Below, one piece after another: positions 16,512 to 25,435 of a stretch of 64,000 nt of DNA (the first letter of the stretch is position 1; each line of letters begins with the position of its first letter). Origin of the DNA: Bradyrhizobium daqingense (lineage in GTDB: Bacteria; Pseudomonadota; Alphaproteobacteria; Rhizobiales; Xanthobacteraceae); the NCBI RefSeq assembly GCF_021044685.1, contig NZ_CP088014.1, forward strand, positions 6,000,001 to 6,064,000. The letters are read 5' to 3'. Below the pieces are notes generated by a model that had not been told where the DNA came from, made no database searches, and was given only the letters and a program-made list of their open reading frames with translations. A program made the position numbers and the translations under genes.

Positions 16512-17534
16512 TCATGGGTGGCTCGAGGCTTCCTTGCCCTGCCCCAGCGCGAAGCCGGGCGCCTCCTCCGCCGCCTTGGCGGCCTTGTCCGCCGAGTACG
16601 AACCGCGCTCCGGACTCGCCAGCCAGATTACGCCGCCGACGAGGCCGATGATCACGCTGATGGCACCAAGCAGGAGCGAAACCGACAGCGCTTGCTCGGA
16701 AGGCACCCCCGCCAGACCGAGGCAGGCGACCATGGCCCCTTCGCGAACGCCCCAACCGCTGATCGAGATCGGAACGGCCGTCAACAGCACCACCGGCGGA
16801 ATCAGGATGCCCGCATCCACCACGGAGAGCTGCGCGCCGACACCACGGGCCAAGGCGTAGCAGGCCACCGCGGTCACGAGATGGATGAGGATCGCCGATC
16901 CGAACAGCAAGCCACGGCGCTCCGATTGCAGAAGAAGAAACCTGACCAGCGTTCCGAATCGAACGAAGCTCGCGATCGCGGGAAGCGCGATCAGGCGTTT
17001 GGGCAGGCGATCGAGCGTCAACAGCACCAAGGTGCCGGCGACGCCAGCCAGCGTCAGTCCGCCGATGGCCAGGAGCGCGGCCTGATTGGTCACGCGCGAC
17101 AGCAAAAACGGCAATCCGGCCACCATCAGCGCGATCAGGCCGATCAATGCCGTGAACCGGTCGGCCGCAACGCCCTTGATCGCCTTGGACAATTGCACGC
17201 TGCGCTGCCGCAGCAGCCATATGCGCACCGCATCGCCACCGACCGACGAGGGCAGCACCTGATTGAACCAAAGGCTGATCATGAGGATCCGCCAACCGGC
17301 GAGCCAGTCCAGCGACACGCCGAGCGCACGCATGATCAATTCCCAGCGGCCATTGAGCACGAAGGTCTGCAGGAAGATCAACGCCAAGGCGAGGACGAAC
17401 AGGAACGGATCGACGGAGACGAGATGGTCGCGCAACTGGCGCAGGTCGAGGCCTCGCGCAATGTAGACAAGCACCCCAACCGACAGCAGCAGCTTCACCG
17501 AAAATAAGGCCGCCTGCTTGAACCGCGACTGCAT
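16512..17534 (-). CDS. Flippase-like integral membrane protein (LPG synthase TM family)
   Basis: Polytopic protein of 340 residues with about 7-8 hydrophobic segments, matching the LPG_synthase_TM / flippase-like family seen in polysaccharide and glycolipid loci. The signature FNQVLP-S-VGGDAVRIW is at about residue 85 and the GWGVREGAMVA block at about 240. The start MQSRFKQ is used because the upstream extension is coding shadow of the SIS gene. It lies 11 bp after that gene, in the same minus-strand unit. It is clearly paralogous to the protein at 30146-31123. The lipid substrate is unknown. Confidence 0.85.
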   Translation of the reverse strand: MQSRFKQAALFSVKLLLSVGVLVYIARGLDLRQLRDHLVSVDPFLFVLALALIFLQTFVLNGRWELIMRALGVSLDWLAGWRILMISLWFNQVLPSSVGGDAVRIWLLRQRSVQLSKAIKGVAADRFTALIGLIALMVAGLPFLLSRVTNQAALLAIGGLTLAGVAGTLVLLTLDRLPKRLIALPAIASFVRFGTLVRFLLLQSERRGLLFGSAILIHLVTAVACYALARGVGAQLSVVDAGILIPPVVLLTAVPISISGWGVREGAMVACLGLAGVPSEQALSVSLLLGAISVIIGLVGGVIWLASPERGSYSADKAAKAAEEAPGFALGQGKEASSHP

Positions 17535-17545
17535 CGGGCGACGCC

Positions 17546-18157
17546 TCAGGATGCCGGATATTCGGCGCGACCGATGACGAGGTCGATCGCGGCCATCATC
17601 CAGAACTGGTGCGTGGTCTCGACGATGTTGTAGCTGCGGCTGTCGACCCAGAAATTGACGTCGCCGAGATTGCGCAGGGGATTGTCGGCATTCATGCCCG
17701 ACAACGTGATCACGTCGAGCTTCATCGTCCGCGCCTGTGCGACTGCATTGAGGATGTTCTTCGAGCGCCCCGACGAGCTGATCGCGACGAGACAGTCGCC
17801 GGCGCGGGCGCTCAGCCGCACCGCATGCGCGATCCAGTCCTCGAATCCGTAGTCGTTGGCGAGGCACGACATCATGCTCGCATCGCTGAAGCAGAGTGCG
17901 GGCACCGACGCGTTCTTCGCCAGATCGATCGCCAGATGCGAGGCGATGCCGGCGGAACCGCCATTGCCGATGAAGATGACGCGACCGCCCTGCTCGCGCG
18001 TGTGCAACCAGGTCGCGCGGGTGGCGGAGATCCTGGCAAAGACGGCGTCGTCGACCGCCGTCGCGCGATGCAGGCGCCCCATGTAATCAGCGAGGAAAGC
18101 CTTGTGATCGGGATCGACGGACTCGGCAGGCATGGGCTGGCGGCTCGACTGCAACAT
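17546..18157 (-). CDS. SIS-domain sugar isomerase, GmhA-like
   Basis: Sugar isomerase domain protein of 203 residues related to phosphoheptose isomerase (GmhA, sedoheptulose 7-phosphate to heptose 7-phosphate). It has the phosphosugar-binding GNGGSA motif at 64-69 with a nearby His74, a second serine loop (AISSSGRS) and a C-terminal FWMMAAIDLVIG helix. The closeness to the kinase/nucleotidylyltransferase fusion and the split transketolase fits a heptose or higher-sugar role. The start could also be the internal ATG nine codons on. It is divergent from the epimerase at 18287. Confidence 0.8.
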   Translation of the reverse strand: MLQSSRQPMPAESVDPDHKAFLADYMGRLHRATAVDDAVFARISATRATWLHTREQGGRVIFIGNGGSAGIASHLAIDLAKNASVPALCFSDASMMSCLANDYGFEDWIAHAVRLSARAGDCLVAISSSGRSKNILNAVAQARTMKLDVITLSGMNADNPLRNLGDVNFWVDSRSYNIVETTHQFWMMAAIDLVIGRAEYPAS

Positions 18158-18195
18158 GGCGCCCTGATACCGGCAATTACCAGGGATTGCAAAGG

Positions 18196-18201
18196 TATAA
18201 T
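18196..18201 (+). promoter_or_regulatory. Candidate -10 box for the plus-strand sugar operon
   Basis: A consensus TATAAT lies in the 129-bp divergent spacer, about 85 bp before the epimerase gene. It is flanked by two TTGCAAA direct repeats (starting at about 18187 and 18204). No good -35 hexamer sits 16-18 bp upstream, so it is only a candidate. An activator site is possible. Confidence 0.3.
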
Positions 18202-18286
18202 GCTTGCAAAAGCAGCGAGCGGCTGGTAGTCGGCTTTTCGGGTTTCACTCAACATTGGCGGCGCCCGCAGGGCATTCGCGCTACGG

Positions 18287-19312
18287 ATGTTCCCTATGAA
18301 GTGCATCGTAACTGGCGGCGCCGGTTTCATCGGCAGTCACCTCGTCGATCGCCTCCTCGACGATGGGCACGAGGTGATCGCGCTCGACAATTTCGTCATC
18401 GGGCGTCCCGAAAATCTCGCATCTCGCGCCAAATCGGACCGGCTCAAGGTCGTTCGGGCCGACGTCACCGAGCCCGACTCGATCGGCCCGTATTTTCACG
18501 GTATCGACTGGGTCTTCCATCTCGCGGCGCTGGCCGACATCGTCCCCTCGATCGAGTCTCCGATCCCGTATCATCGCGCCAATGTCGACGGCACGGTCAA
18601 CGTCCTCGAAGCCGCGCGACACGCGGGAGCAAAGCGCTTCGTCTACGCGGCGTCGTCGTCCTGCTACGGAATTCCCGACGTCTATCCGACGCCGGAGAGC
18701 GCCGAGATCCGGCCGATGTATCCCTACGCGCTCACGAAGAACCTCGGCGAGCAGTGCGTCATGCACTGGTGCCAGGTCTACAAGCTTCCGGCCGTCGCGC
18801 TACGCCTGTTCAACGTGTACGGACCGCGCCATCGCACCACCGGCACTTATGGTGCCGTATTCGGTGTCTTCATGGCGCAGAAGCTCGCGGGCAAGCCCTT
18901 CACGGTGGTCGGCGACGGCGAGCAGACGCGCGACTTCACCTTCGTCAGCGACGTCGCCGACGCTTTCGTGACCGCCGCGCGCTCCGACGTCTCGCATGAG
19001 ATCTTCAACGTCGGCTCGGACAACACCTACAGCGTCAATCGGCTGGTCGAGCTTCTCGGCGGCGACAAGGTCCACATCCCCAAGCGCCCCGGCGAGCCCG
19101 ATTGCACCTACGCCGACATCACCAAGATCAAGCGGGTCCTGAATTGGACGCCGAAGGTGAAATTCGAGGACGGCGTCGCGACGATGCTGAAGTCGATGGA
19201 CCAGTACAGGGACGCGCCGCTGTGGACCGTGGACAAGATCGCGGACGCCACCAAGGACTGGTTCAAATATCTCGGGGACGACAAGGGCCCGCCGCAGAAG
19301 GCAAGCTCTTGA
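18287..19312 (+). CDS. NAD-dependent sugar epimerase/dehydratase (extended SDR)
   Basis: Extended short-chain dehydrogenase of 341 residues, like UDP-glucose 4-epimerase. The NAD-binding GGAGFIG is at 10-16, the catalytic serine block AASSSCYG at 121-128 and Tyr147-x3-Lys151. The substrate-side NVYGPRHRTTG and the DFTFVSDVADAF segment are intact. It is the first gene of the long plus-strand run and is divergent from the SIS isomerase. It would act on a nucleotide sugar in the cytoplasm. The exact reaction (epimerisation or dehydration) cannot be fixed from sequence. Confidence 0.87.
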   Translation: MFPMKCIVTGGAGFIGSHLVDRLLDDGHEVIALDNFVIGRPENLASRAKSDRLKVVRADVTEPDSIGPYFHGIDWVFHLAALADIVPSIESPIPYHRANVDGTVNVLEAARHAGAKRFVYAASSSCYGIPDVYPTPESAEIRPMYPYALTKNLGEQCVMHWCQVYKLPAVALRLFNVYGPRHRTTGTYGAVFGVFMAQKLAGKPFTVVGDGEQTRDFTFVSDVADAFVTAARSDVSHEIFNVGSDNTYSVNRLVELLGGDKVHIPKRPGEPDCTYADITKIKRVLNWTPKVKFEDGVATMLKSMDQYRDAPLWTVDKIADATKDWFKYLGDDKGPPQKASS

Positions 19313-19393
19313 ACAGTTCGCCGGATATCGTTGCCGCGAGTCGATCAATTCCGGACGGCCATCTGAGACCTGCCGGCGCTTTGGGTAATTCAC

Positions 19394-20959
19394 ATGGGTA
19401 ATGCTTCGACCGACAAGCCGGCCCTCCATCCGGCGCCACACGACAAGATCAAGACGATCGAACAGCTCGGCGAGGTGGCGCGCGCTGCCCAGGCCAACGG
19501 CCTCACCGTCGCGCTCTGCCACGGCGTGTTCGATCTGGTGCATCTCGGCCACGTCCGCCACATCCTGGCGGCGCGCAACGAAGCCGACGTGGTCATCGTG
19601 ACCATCACCGCCGACCGTTTCGTCAACAAGGGCCCGGGACGTCCGATCTTTCCGGAGACCATGCGCGCCGAGATGCTCGCCGCGCTCGGCACGGTCGACT
19701 GGGTCGGCATCAACCAGACCTCCAGCGCTGAGCCGATCCTCGATACCGTGCGCCCCGACATCTACGTGAAGGGCTCGGACTACGAAAACCCCGAGGACGA
19801 CGTCACCGGCAAGATCGCCGTCGAGCGCGAGGCCGTCGAACGTCATGGCGGCCGAATCGTCTTCACGCGCGACGTGACTTTCAGTTCGTCCTCGCTGCTG
19901 AACCGCTACTTCGACATCTACGATCCGCCCTTGCGCGACTACCTGCAGAAGGTGCGCGAAGGCGGCGGCGCCGAACGCCTGCTGAAGCTGATCGACAAGA
20001 TCCAGGACATGCACGTCGTGCTGGTCGGCGATACCATCATCGACGAGTACCAATACGTCACGGCGCTCGGAAAGGCATCCAAGGAGAACATCGTCGCGAC
20101 CCTGCTCAAGAACGGCGAGCAATTTGCCGGCGGCGTCATCGCCGCCGCCAATCACGTGGCGAGCTTCTGCAAATCGGTCGAGATCGTCACGACGCTCGGC
20201 GGCAACGACTACCCTGAAGAATTCATTCGCGCGCATGTCCGCCCGAATGTCACGCTCACGCCGATCCGCGTTCAGGGCCGCCCGACGACACGCAAATTGC
20301 GGTACGTCGAGCTGGGTTATCTGCACAAGCTGTTCGAAGTCTACACCATGGACGACACGCCGCTCGACGAGACCGCGCGCAAGGAGATCGACCGCGTCAC
20401 AGCGGAGCGCGTGCGCGGGGCGGACGTGGTCATCGTCACCGATTTCGGTCACGGCATGATCGCGTCGAGCACGATCGACACGCTGATCGCGAACTCCAAG
20501 TTCCTGGCGGTCAACGCCCAGAGCAACAGCGGCAATCACGGCTACAATCTGATCACGAAGTACCCGCGCGCCGACTACATCTGCATCGACGCGCCGGAAG
20601 CGCGCCTGGCGGCCACCGACAAGTTCAACGACATCGCGTCGGTGATCCAGGACGGCCTGCACCGCAAGATCGATTGCGACAACATGATCATCACGCACGG
20701 CTCGTTCGGCTGCTACCCCTTCTCGTCGAAGACCGGCGTCGCGCGCGTACCAGCCTTCACCAAGACCGTGGTCGACACGGTCGGCGCCGGCGACGCCTTC
20801 CTGACGATCACGGCGCCGCTGGTGGCAGCCGGCGGCAATATCGAGGACGTCGCCTTCGTCGGCAATGCGGCAGGCGCGATCAAGGTCGGCATCGTCGGCC
20901 ACCGCAACTCGGTCGAAAAGGCGCCGCTGGTCAAATTCGTTACTGCGTTGTTGAAGTGA
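19394..20959 (+). CDS. Nucleotidylyltransferase-PfkB kinase fusion, HldE-like in reversed order
   Basis: Bifunctional sugar-activating enzyme of 521 residues. Residues about 38-170 are a cytidylyltransferase-type domain with the nucleotide-binding His50-Leu-Gly-His53. Residues about 205-515 are a PfkB/ribokinase-type kinase with the signature DTVGAGDAF (461-469, catalytic Asp467). In E. coli HldE the same two activities occur with the kinase first. The order here is inverted, and the link is a short charged helix (about 175-204). It is expected to phosphorylate a heptose-like sugar and attach a nucleotide. It begins 81 bp after the epimerase and heads the tightly packed run of genes. The sugar specificity is not known. 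Confidence 0.85.
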   Translation: MGNASTDKPALHPAPHDKIKTIEQLGEVARAAQANGLTVALCHGVFDLVHLGHVRHILAARNEADVVIVTITADRFVNKGPGRPIFPETMRAEMLAALGTVDWVGINQTSSAEPILDTVRPDIYVKGSDYENPEDDVTGKIAVEREAVERHGGRIVFTRDVTFSSSSLLNRYFDIYDPPLRDYLQKVREGGGAERLLKLIDKIQDMHVVLVGDTIIDEYQYVTALGKASKENIVATLLKNGEQFAGGVIAAANHVASFCKSVEIVTTLGGNDYPEEFIRAHVRPNVTLTPIRVQGRPTTRKLRYVELGYLHKLFEVYTMDDTPLDETARKEIDRVTAERVRGADVVIVTDFGHGMIASSTIDTLIANSKFLAVNAQSNSGNHGYNLITKYPRADYICIDAPEARLAATDKFNDIASVIQDGLHRKIDCDNMIITHGSFGCYPFSSKTGVARVPAFTKTVVDTVGAGDAFLTITAPLVAAGGNIEDVAFVGNAAGAIKVGIVGHRNSVEKAPLVKFVTALLK

Positions 20960-20987
20960 CGCGAACAGGAAAATTTGGAGAACGAGA

Positions 20988-21989
20988 GTGATTGGTCAGA
21001 AATGGAACGTGATGGTCACCGGTGGCGCCGGCTATGTCGGCAGCGTGCTGGTTCCCCAATTGCTGGCGGCGGGGCACAAGGTCACGGTGCTCGACCTCTT
21101 CATGTACGGCGACGACGTCTTCGACGCCGTTCGCGACAATCCGAACCTGCGCCTGATCAAGGGCGACATCCGCGACGAGGCCGCCATCAACGAAGCCCTG
21201 CGCGGCAACAATGCGGTGATCCACCTCGCCTGCATCTCCAACGACCCCTCGTTCGAACTGGACCCGGGCCTCGGAAAATCCATCAACTACGACTGCTTCC
21301 GGCCGATGGTGCGTGCCGCGAAGAAGGCCGGCATCAAGCGCTTCATCTATGCGTCCTCCTCGAGCGTCTATGGCATCAAGGACGAGGCCGAGGTGACCGA
21401 GGAACTGTCCTGCGAGCCGCTCACGGACTACTCCAAGTTCAAGGCGATGTGCGAGACCGATCTGGCCGACGAGGCGGCCTCCGGCTTCGTCACCTGCACG
21501 GTTCGTCCCGCCACGGTCTGCGGCTACGCGCCGCGGCAGCGTCTTGACGTGGTCGTCAACATCCTGACCAATCTCGCGGTCAACACCGGCCGCATCCGTG
21601 TGTTCGGCGGAACGCAGAAGCGGCCCAATCTGCACATCGAGGACATGTCCGCGGCCTATCTGTTCCTGCTTCAGCAGGACGACGCGAAGATCGACGGCAA
21701 GACTTACAACATCGGCTACGAAAATCATTCGCTGATGAAGATCGCCGACATCGTCAAATCGGTGGTCGGAAACAATGTCGACGTCGCCGTCGAGCCGACC
21801 GATGATCTGCGGTCCTACCACGTCTCCTCGGAGAAGATCCGCCGCGAGCTCGGATTTGCGCCGACGCACACGATCGAGCAGGCCGTGTCCGGGCTCGTGG
21901 ACGCCTTCAGGGGCGGCCGTCTGCCGAACTCGCTGAACGATCCCAGGTACTTCAACATCAAGATGATGCAGAACATCAGCCTGAAGTGA
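20988..21989 (+). CDS. NAD-dependent sugar epimerase/reductase (extended SDR)
   Basis: Second extended SDR of the cluster, 333 residues. It has GGAGYVG at 12-18, the serine block ASSSSVYG at 122-129 and Tyr148-x3-Lys152. The GTG start follows a GGAG ribosome site. It is not a close copy of the first SDR: the substrate loop (CGYAPRQRLDVVVN) differs, which suggests a different step. Its stop overlaps the GTG start of the HAD gene (GTGA). It probably modifies the nucleotide sugar made by the preceding fusion enzyme. Confidence 0.85.
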   Translation: MIGQKWNVMVTGGAGYVGSVLVPQLLAAGHKVTVLDLFMYGDDVFDAVRDNPNLRLIKGDIRDEAAINEALRGNNAVIHLACISNDPSFELDPGLGKSINYDCFRPMVRAAKKAGIKRFIYASSSSVYGIKDEAEVTEELSCEPLTDYSKFKAMCETDLADEAASGFVTCTVRPATVCGYAPRQRLDVVVNILTNLAVNTGRIRVFGGTQKRPNLHIEDMSAAYLFLLQQDDAKIDGKTYNIGYENHSLMKIADIVKSVVGNNVDVAVEPTDDLRSYHVSSEKIRRELGFAPTHTIEQAVSGLVDAFRGGRLPNSLNDPRYFNIKMMQNISLK

Positions 21990-22606
21990 GCGGCGTGCGG
22001 ATCGGGATCGATTTCGACAACACGATCATCTGCTACGACAAGGTCTTTGCCGCCGTTGCGCGCCAGCGTGGCCTGGTGCCCGAGGGATGGCAGGGGCTGA
22101 AGACCGACGTGCGGGACCATCTGCGATCCCGTGCAGGCGGCGAGCTTGCCTGGCAAGGCCTGCAAGGCTTCGTGTACGGCAAGGGAATTGGCGGTGCCGA
22201 GATCTTTCCTGGCGTCCGCGAGTTCCTCGCAGCGTGCCGCCATGCCGGCGCGAGCGTCTATATCGTCAGCCACAAGACGCAGTTCGGCCATCAGGACCCC
22301 GACCGGGTCGATTTGCGCGAGGCCGCGCGCGGCTGGTTGCGCAGCGCAGGCCTGATCGACGCCACTGATGCGGCGCTGGCTGCGGGCGACATCTATTTCG
22401 AGGACACGCTGGCGGCCAAGGTCGAGCGACTCGCGAGCCTGGAGCTCGACATCTTCATCGACGATCTCGTCGATGTGTTCGAACAGCCGCATTTCCCGAA
22501 GACGACGCGATCGATCCTGTTCACGCAGTCGCGGCCTCCCCATCCCGACCATTGCGAGCCGATCGCGAGCTGGGCCGACATCCATCGCGGAGTGTTCGCG
22601 TCATGA
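21986..22606 (+). CDS. HAD-like hydrolase
   Basis: Small haloacid-dehalogenase superfamily protein of 206 residues. The nucleophile motif is IDFDNTI, with Asp9 and Asp11. The second motif is IVSHK and the acidic motif III is FIDD. This supports phosphatase activity, and by context it may remove the second phosphate from a sugar bisphosphate, as GmhB does, although it is not GmhB by sequence. It overlaps its neighbours on both sides by 4 bp (GTGA, ATGA), implying coupled translation. Confidence 0.72.
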   Translation: MSGVRIGIDFDNTIICYDKVFAAVARQRGLVPEGWQGLKTDVRDHLRSRAGGELAWQGLQGFVYGKGIGGAEIFPGVREFLAACRHAGASVYIVSHKTQFGHQDPDRVDLREAARGWLRSAGLIDATDAALAAGDIYFEDTLAAKVERLASLELDIFIDDLVDVFEQPHFPKTTRSILFTQSRPPHPDHCEPIASWADIHRGVFAS

Positions 22607-23640
22607 GCGAGCCGGACATCAGCGCGCAGGATGCGATCTCGATCGGCAGCCGCCTGGCCGGGGCGCGGGTCGCGGCCGCGCAACCGGCGCGGTCCGGCGG
22701 CAACAACCGGGTGTTTCGGCTGGAGATGGCGCAGGGACCACCCCTCGCCCTCAAGCATTATCCGTCGGATGGTCGTGATCGCCTCGGACAGGAATACGAC
22801 GCGCTCTCGTTTCTGGCGCGCCACGACATCACGTCGACACCGCGGCCGATCGCGAAGGACGCGGATGCGTTCTGCGCGCTGTATCAATGGTTCGACGGCG
22901 AAGCGGCCGTGCTGTGCCCGCAGGACGACGATGCCGACCAGCTGGCCGATTTCCTGATCGAACTTCAGAAATTGCGCAACGCCGAAGGCGCGCAGATTTT
23001 GCGAAACGCCTCGGCCAGCATCTTCTCGCCCGAGGCCGCCATTGCCCAGTACGAGCAGCGCCTGGACGGGTTGCGGCACGCATCGCAGGATCAGCCGGAG
23101 CTGCGCGCGTTCGTGGAGGGCAGCCTGGTTCCCAGCACGGCGATCGCAATCGGACAACTCCGACGACGCTATGCGGAACTGGGGCGGGATCCCGCAGCGG
23201 ACCTGGCGCCCGCCCACCGCGCATTGAGTCCGTCGGATTTCGGACTGCATAACGCGCTGCGCGCCAACGACGGCAGGTTGCGATTCATCGACTTCGAATA
23301 TTTCGGCTGGGACGATCCGGTCAAACTCTTGTCCGACACCGCGATCCATCCGGGCAGCGATCTGCCCGAGGCCAGCGCAAATCGATTGATCGAACGGCTC
23401 TCGCGCGCCTTCGCAGCTGGGGATGACGCGTTTGCGATCCGCCGTGACGTACTGTATCCTGTGTTCGGGGCGATTTGGTGCCTGATTGTCCTGAATGCCT
23501 ATTTGCCGGAAAGCCGCTCCCGGCGCGCCCTGGCTGCGCAAGGTGGCGATCTGACGGTCCGCCTTGCCGGCCAGCTCGACAAAGCCCGCCGGCTCCATCA
23601 AACGATTTGCCAACGTGATCCAGATCTCACCCCACGCTGA
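22603..23640 (+). CDS. APH/choline-kinase-like phosphotransferase
   Basis: Kinase-fold protein of 345 residues in the aminoglycoside phosphotransferase/choline kinase superfamily. It has a likely ATP-contact Lys51 (LALKHY), a catalytic-loop variant SPSDFGLHN with Asp212 and Asn217, and metal-binding Asp230 (FIDFEYFGWDDP). The usual HGD is replaced by PSD. The start is the ATG overlapping the HAD stop (ATGA) rather than an upstream in-frame codon. It probably phosphorylates a small sugar or alcohol in the cluster's pathway. Confidence 0.75.
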   Translation: MSEPDISAQDAISIGSRLAGARVAAAQPARSGGNNRVFRLEMAQGPPLALKHYPSDGRDRLGQEYDALSFLARHDITSTPRPIAKDADAFCALYQWFDGEAAVLCPQDDDADQLADFLIELQKLRNAEGAQILRNASASIFSPEAAIAQYEQRLDGLRHASQDQPELRAFVEGSLVPSTAIAIGQLRRRYAELGRDPAADLAPAHRALSPSDFGLHNALRANDGRLRFIDFEYFGWDDPVKLLSDTAIHPGSDLPEASANRLIERLSRAFAAGDDAFAIRRDVLYPVFGAIWCLIVLNAYLPESRSRRALAAQGGDLTVRLAGQLDKARRLHQTICQRDPDLTPR

Positions 23641-24463
23641 AGCCGCCCTCACCTGCACGCTGGACGAGCGCAGCCTTTACTTGCGCCGCCTGGTGCTCGG
23701 TTCTGTCCGCTCGGCAGGACGCGGACATGTCGGTCCTGCCCTGTCGCTGATCGAGATGGTCCGCGTGCTCTACGACGACGTGCTGCGGATCGATCCGAAG
23801 GATCCGCGCGATCCCGATCGCGACCGTGCGATCCTCAGCAAGGGACACGGTTGCCTGGCGCTCTATGCGCTCTTGGCCGATCGCGGCTTCTTTCCCCTGT
23901 CGGAGTTGGACGGCTTCTGCGGTCCCGACAGCATCCTCGGCGGACATCCCGAATACGGCATGGTGCCGGGGGTCGAGGCCTCGACCGGTGCGCTCGGCCA
24001 TGGCCTGTCGATCGGTGTCGGCCTCGCGCTCGCCGCGCGCATGCGCGAGCGCAACTACCGGACCTTCGTGCTGCTCGGCGACGGCGAGATCAATGAGGGA
24101 TCGGTCTGGGAAGCCGCCATGGGCGCGGCCAAGCACGGGCTCGACAATCTGGTCGCGCTGGTCGACTACAACAAGCTGCAGAGCTACGGCCCCACCGACT
24201 ATGTCCTGCCGCTGGAGCCCCTCGCCGACAAATGGCGCAGCTTCGGCTTCGCCGTGCAGGAGCTCAATGGCCACGACGTCGGCACTCTGCGGACAGTCCT
24301 GAAGCAGGTTCCGGCCGTTCCCGGCAAACCGACCGCCATCATCTGCCATACCGTCAAGGGCAAGGGTCTGCCGCAAGCGGAATCCAATGCCGACTGGCAT
24401 CACAAGAACAAGCTGACCGACAGCGAGCTCGACGCCATCCGCGTCGCCGTCGGCGATTTCTGA
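23615..24463 (+). CDS. Transketolase N-terminal half (TPP-binding subunit)
   Basis: The thiamine-diphosphate-binding half of a split transketolase, 282 residues from the GTG at 23615. The cofactor motif GDGEINEGSVWEA and the substrate-side KGHGCLALY and ASTGALGHGLS are intact. The start overlaps the previous gene, and a TTG 51 bases upstream is an alternative. It pairs with the C-terminal half that starts 10 bp downstream. Split transketolases are common in antibiotic and sugar clusters, where they transfer two-carbon units. Here they could supply or extend a ketose phosphate. Confidence 0.87.
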   Translation: MIQISPHAEAALTCTLDERSLYLRRLVLGSVRSAGRGHVGPALSLIEMVRVLYDDVLRIDPKDPRDPDRDRAILSKGHGCLALYALLADRGFFPLSELDGFCGPDSILGGHPEYGMVPGVEASTGALGHGLSIGVGLALAARMRERNYRTFVLLGDGEINEGSVWEAAMGAAKHGLDNLVALVDYNKLQSYGPTDYVLPLEPLADKWRSFGFAVQELNGHDVGTLRTVLKQVPAVPGKPTAIICHTVKGKGLPQAESNADWHHKNKLTDSELDAIRVAVGDF

Positions 24464-24473
24464 TCGGCTCCCC

Positions 24474-25427
24474 ATGCGCAACACAGCGATGAACATGGTC
24501 CACAAGCTCGCCGGACGCGACGAGCGTGTGCTCTACATCGGCTCCGATCCCGGCGCCGGCACCTTGCGCGCCATGAGCAAGGAGTTTCCCAAGCGCCATC
24601 TGATCGAGGGCATTTCGGAAGCGCACATCATCGGCATGTCGGCCGGCCTCGCGATGGAGGGCTTCGTGCCCTACGTCAACACCATCGCGACCTTCCTCAC
24701 CCGCCGCTGCTACGAGCAGGTCGCCGTCGACCTCTGCCTGCACAATCTGCCGGTGCGCCTGATCGCCAATGGCGGTGGGCTCGTCTACGCGCCGCTCGGC
24801 CCCACCCATCAGGCGATCGAGGACATCGCCATCATGCGGGCGCTGCCGAACATGACGGTGATCTGCCCGTGCGACGCCGACGAGGCGGCACGCATGATGG
24901 AGCAGACGCTCGACTGGGCCGGGCCGATCTACATCCGGCTCGGCAAGGGCGGAGATGCCGTCGTCTCGAAGGCCGAGCACGGCTTCGAGATCGGCAAAGC
25001 CATCCTGATGCGGCCGCCGGGCGAGGTCCTGATGGTGACCACCGGCATCATGCTGCAGCGGGCGCTGGCCGCAGCCGACCTGCTGGCCGCACAAGGCATT
25101 CGCGCCGGCATCCTGCACATGCACACCGTGAAGCCGCTCGACACCGCGGCGCTGCTGCAAGCGATCCGCGGCGTCAGGCTCGTGGCGACGCTGGAGGAGC
25201 ACGTGCCCTCCGGCGGCCTCGGCAGCGCGGTCGCGGAGGCGCTGATCGACAAGCTCGGCTCGGGTTTGCCCGCGATGCTGCGGCTGTCGCTGCCGGATCG
25301 CTTCATGCACAATTACGGCTCGCAGGACTCGCTGCTGAAGAAGCACGGCCTTGCTCCCAACGCGATCGCGACTTCGATCGAACGCGCGCTCGCCTCGCAC
25401 ACTTCCCCTCAACTTCACTCCACCTGA
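24474..25427 (+). CDS. Transketolase C-terminal half (pyrimidine-binding subunit)
   Basis: Partner half of the split transketolase, 317 residues. It contains the catalytic Glu49 in the EGISEAHIIGMSAGLA block that activates thiamine diphosphate, the TIATFLTRR-YEQ region, and the C-terminal domain (VTTGIMLQRALAAADLL, EEHVPSGGLGSAVAEAL). Together with the preceding gene it would form a heterotetrameric enzyme. It lies 10 bp after its partner and 8 bp before the first aminotransferase. Confidence 0.87.
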   Translation: MRNTAMNMVHKLAGRDERVLYIGSDPGAGTLRAMSKEFPKRHLIEGISEAHIIGMSAGLAMEGFVPYVNTIATFLTRRCYEQVAVDLCLHNLPVRLIANGGGLVYAPLGPTHQAIEDIAIMRALPNMTVICPCDADEAARMMEQTLDWAGPIYIRLGKGGDAVVSKAEHGFEIGKAILMRPPGEVLMVTTGIMLQRALAAADLLAAQGIRAGILHMHTVKPLDTAALLQAIRGVRLVATLEEHVPSGGLGSAVAEALIDKLGSGLPAMLRLSLPDRFMHNYGSQDSLLKKHGLAPNAIATSIERALASHTSPQLHST

Positions 25428-25435
25428 CGGGTCAC

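Noticed and set aside
18800..20902. Minus-strand frame of 700 codons opposite the epimerase and fusion genes
   Set aside because: It runs across two real genes with intact motifs on the other strand and has a valine/aspartate/arginine-rich shadow composition.
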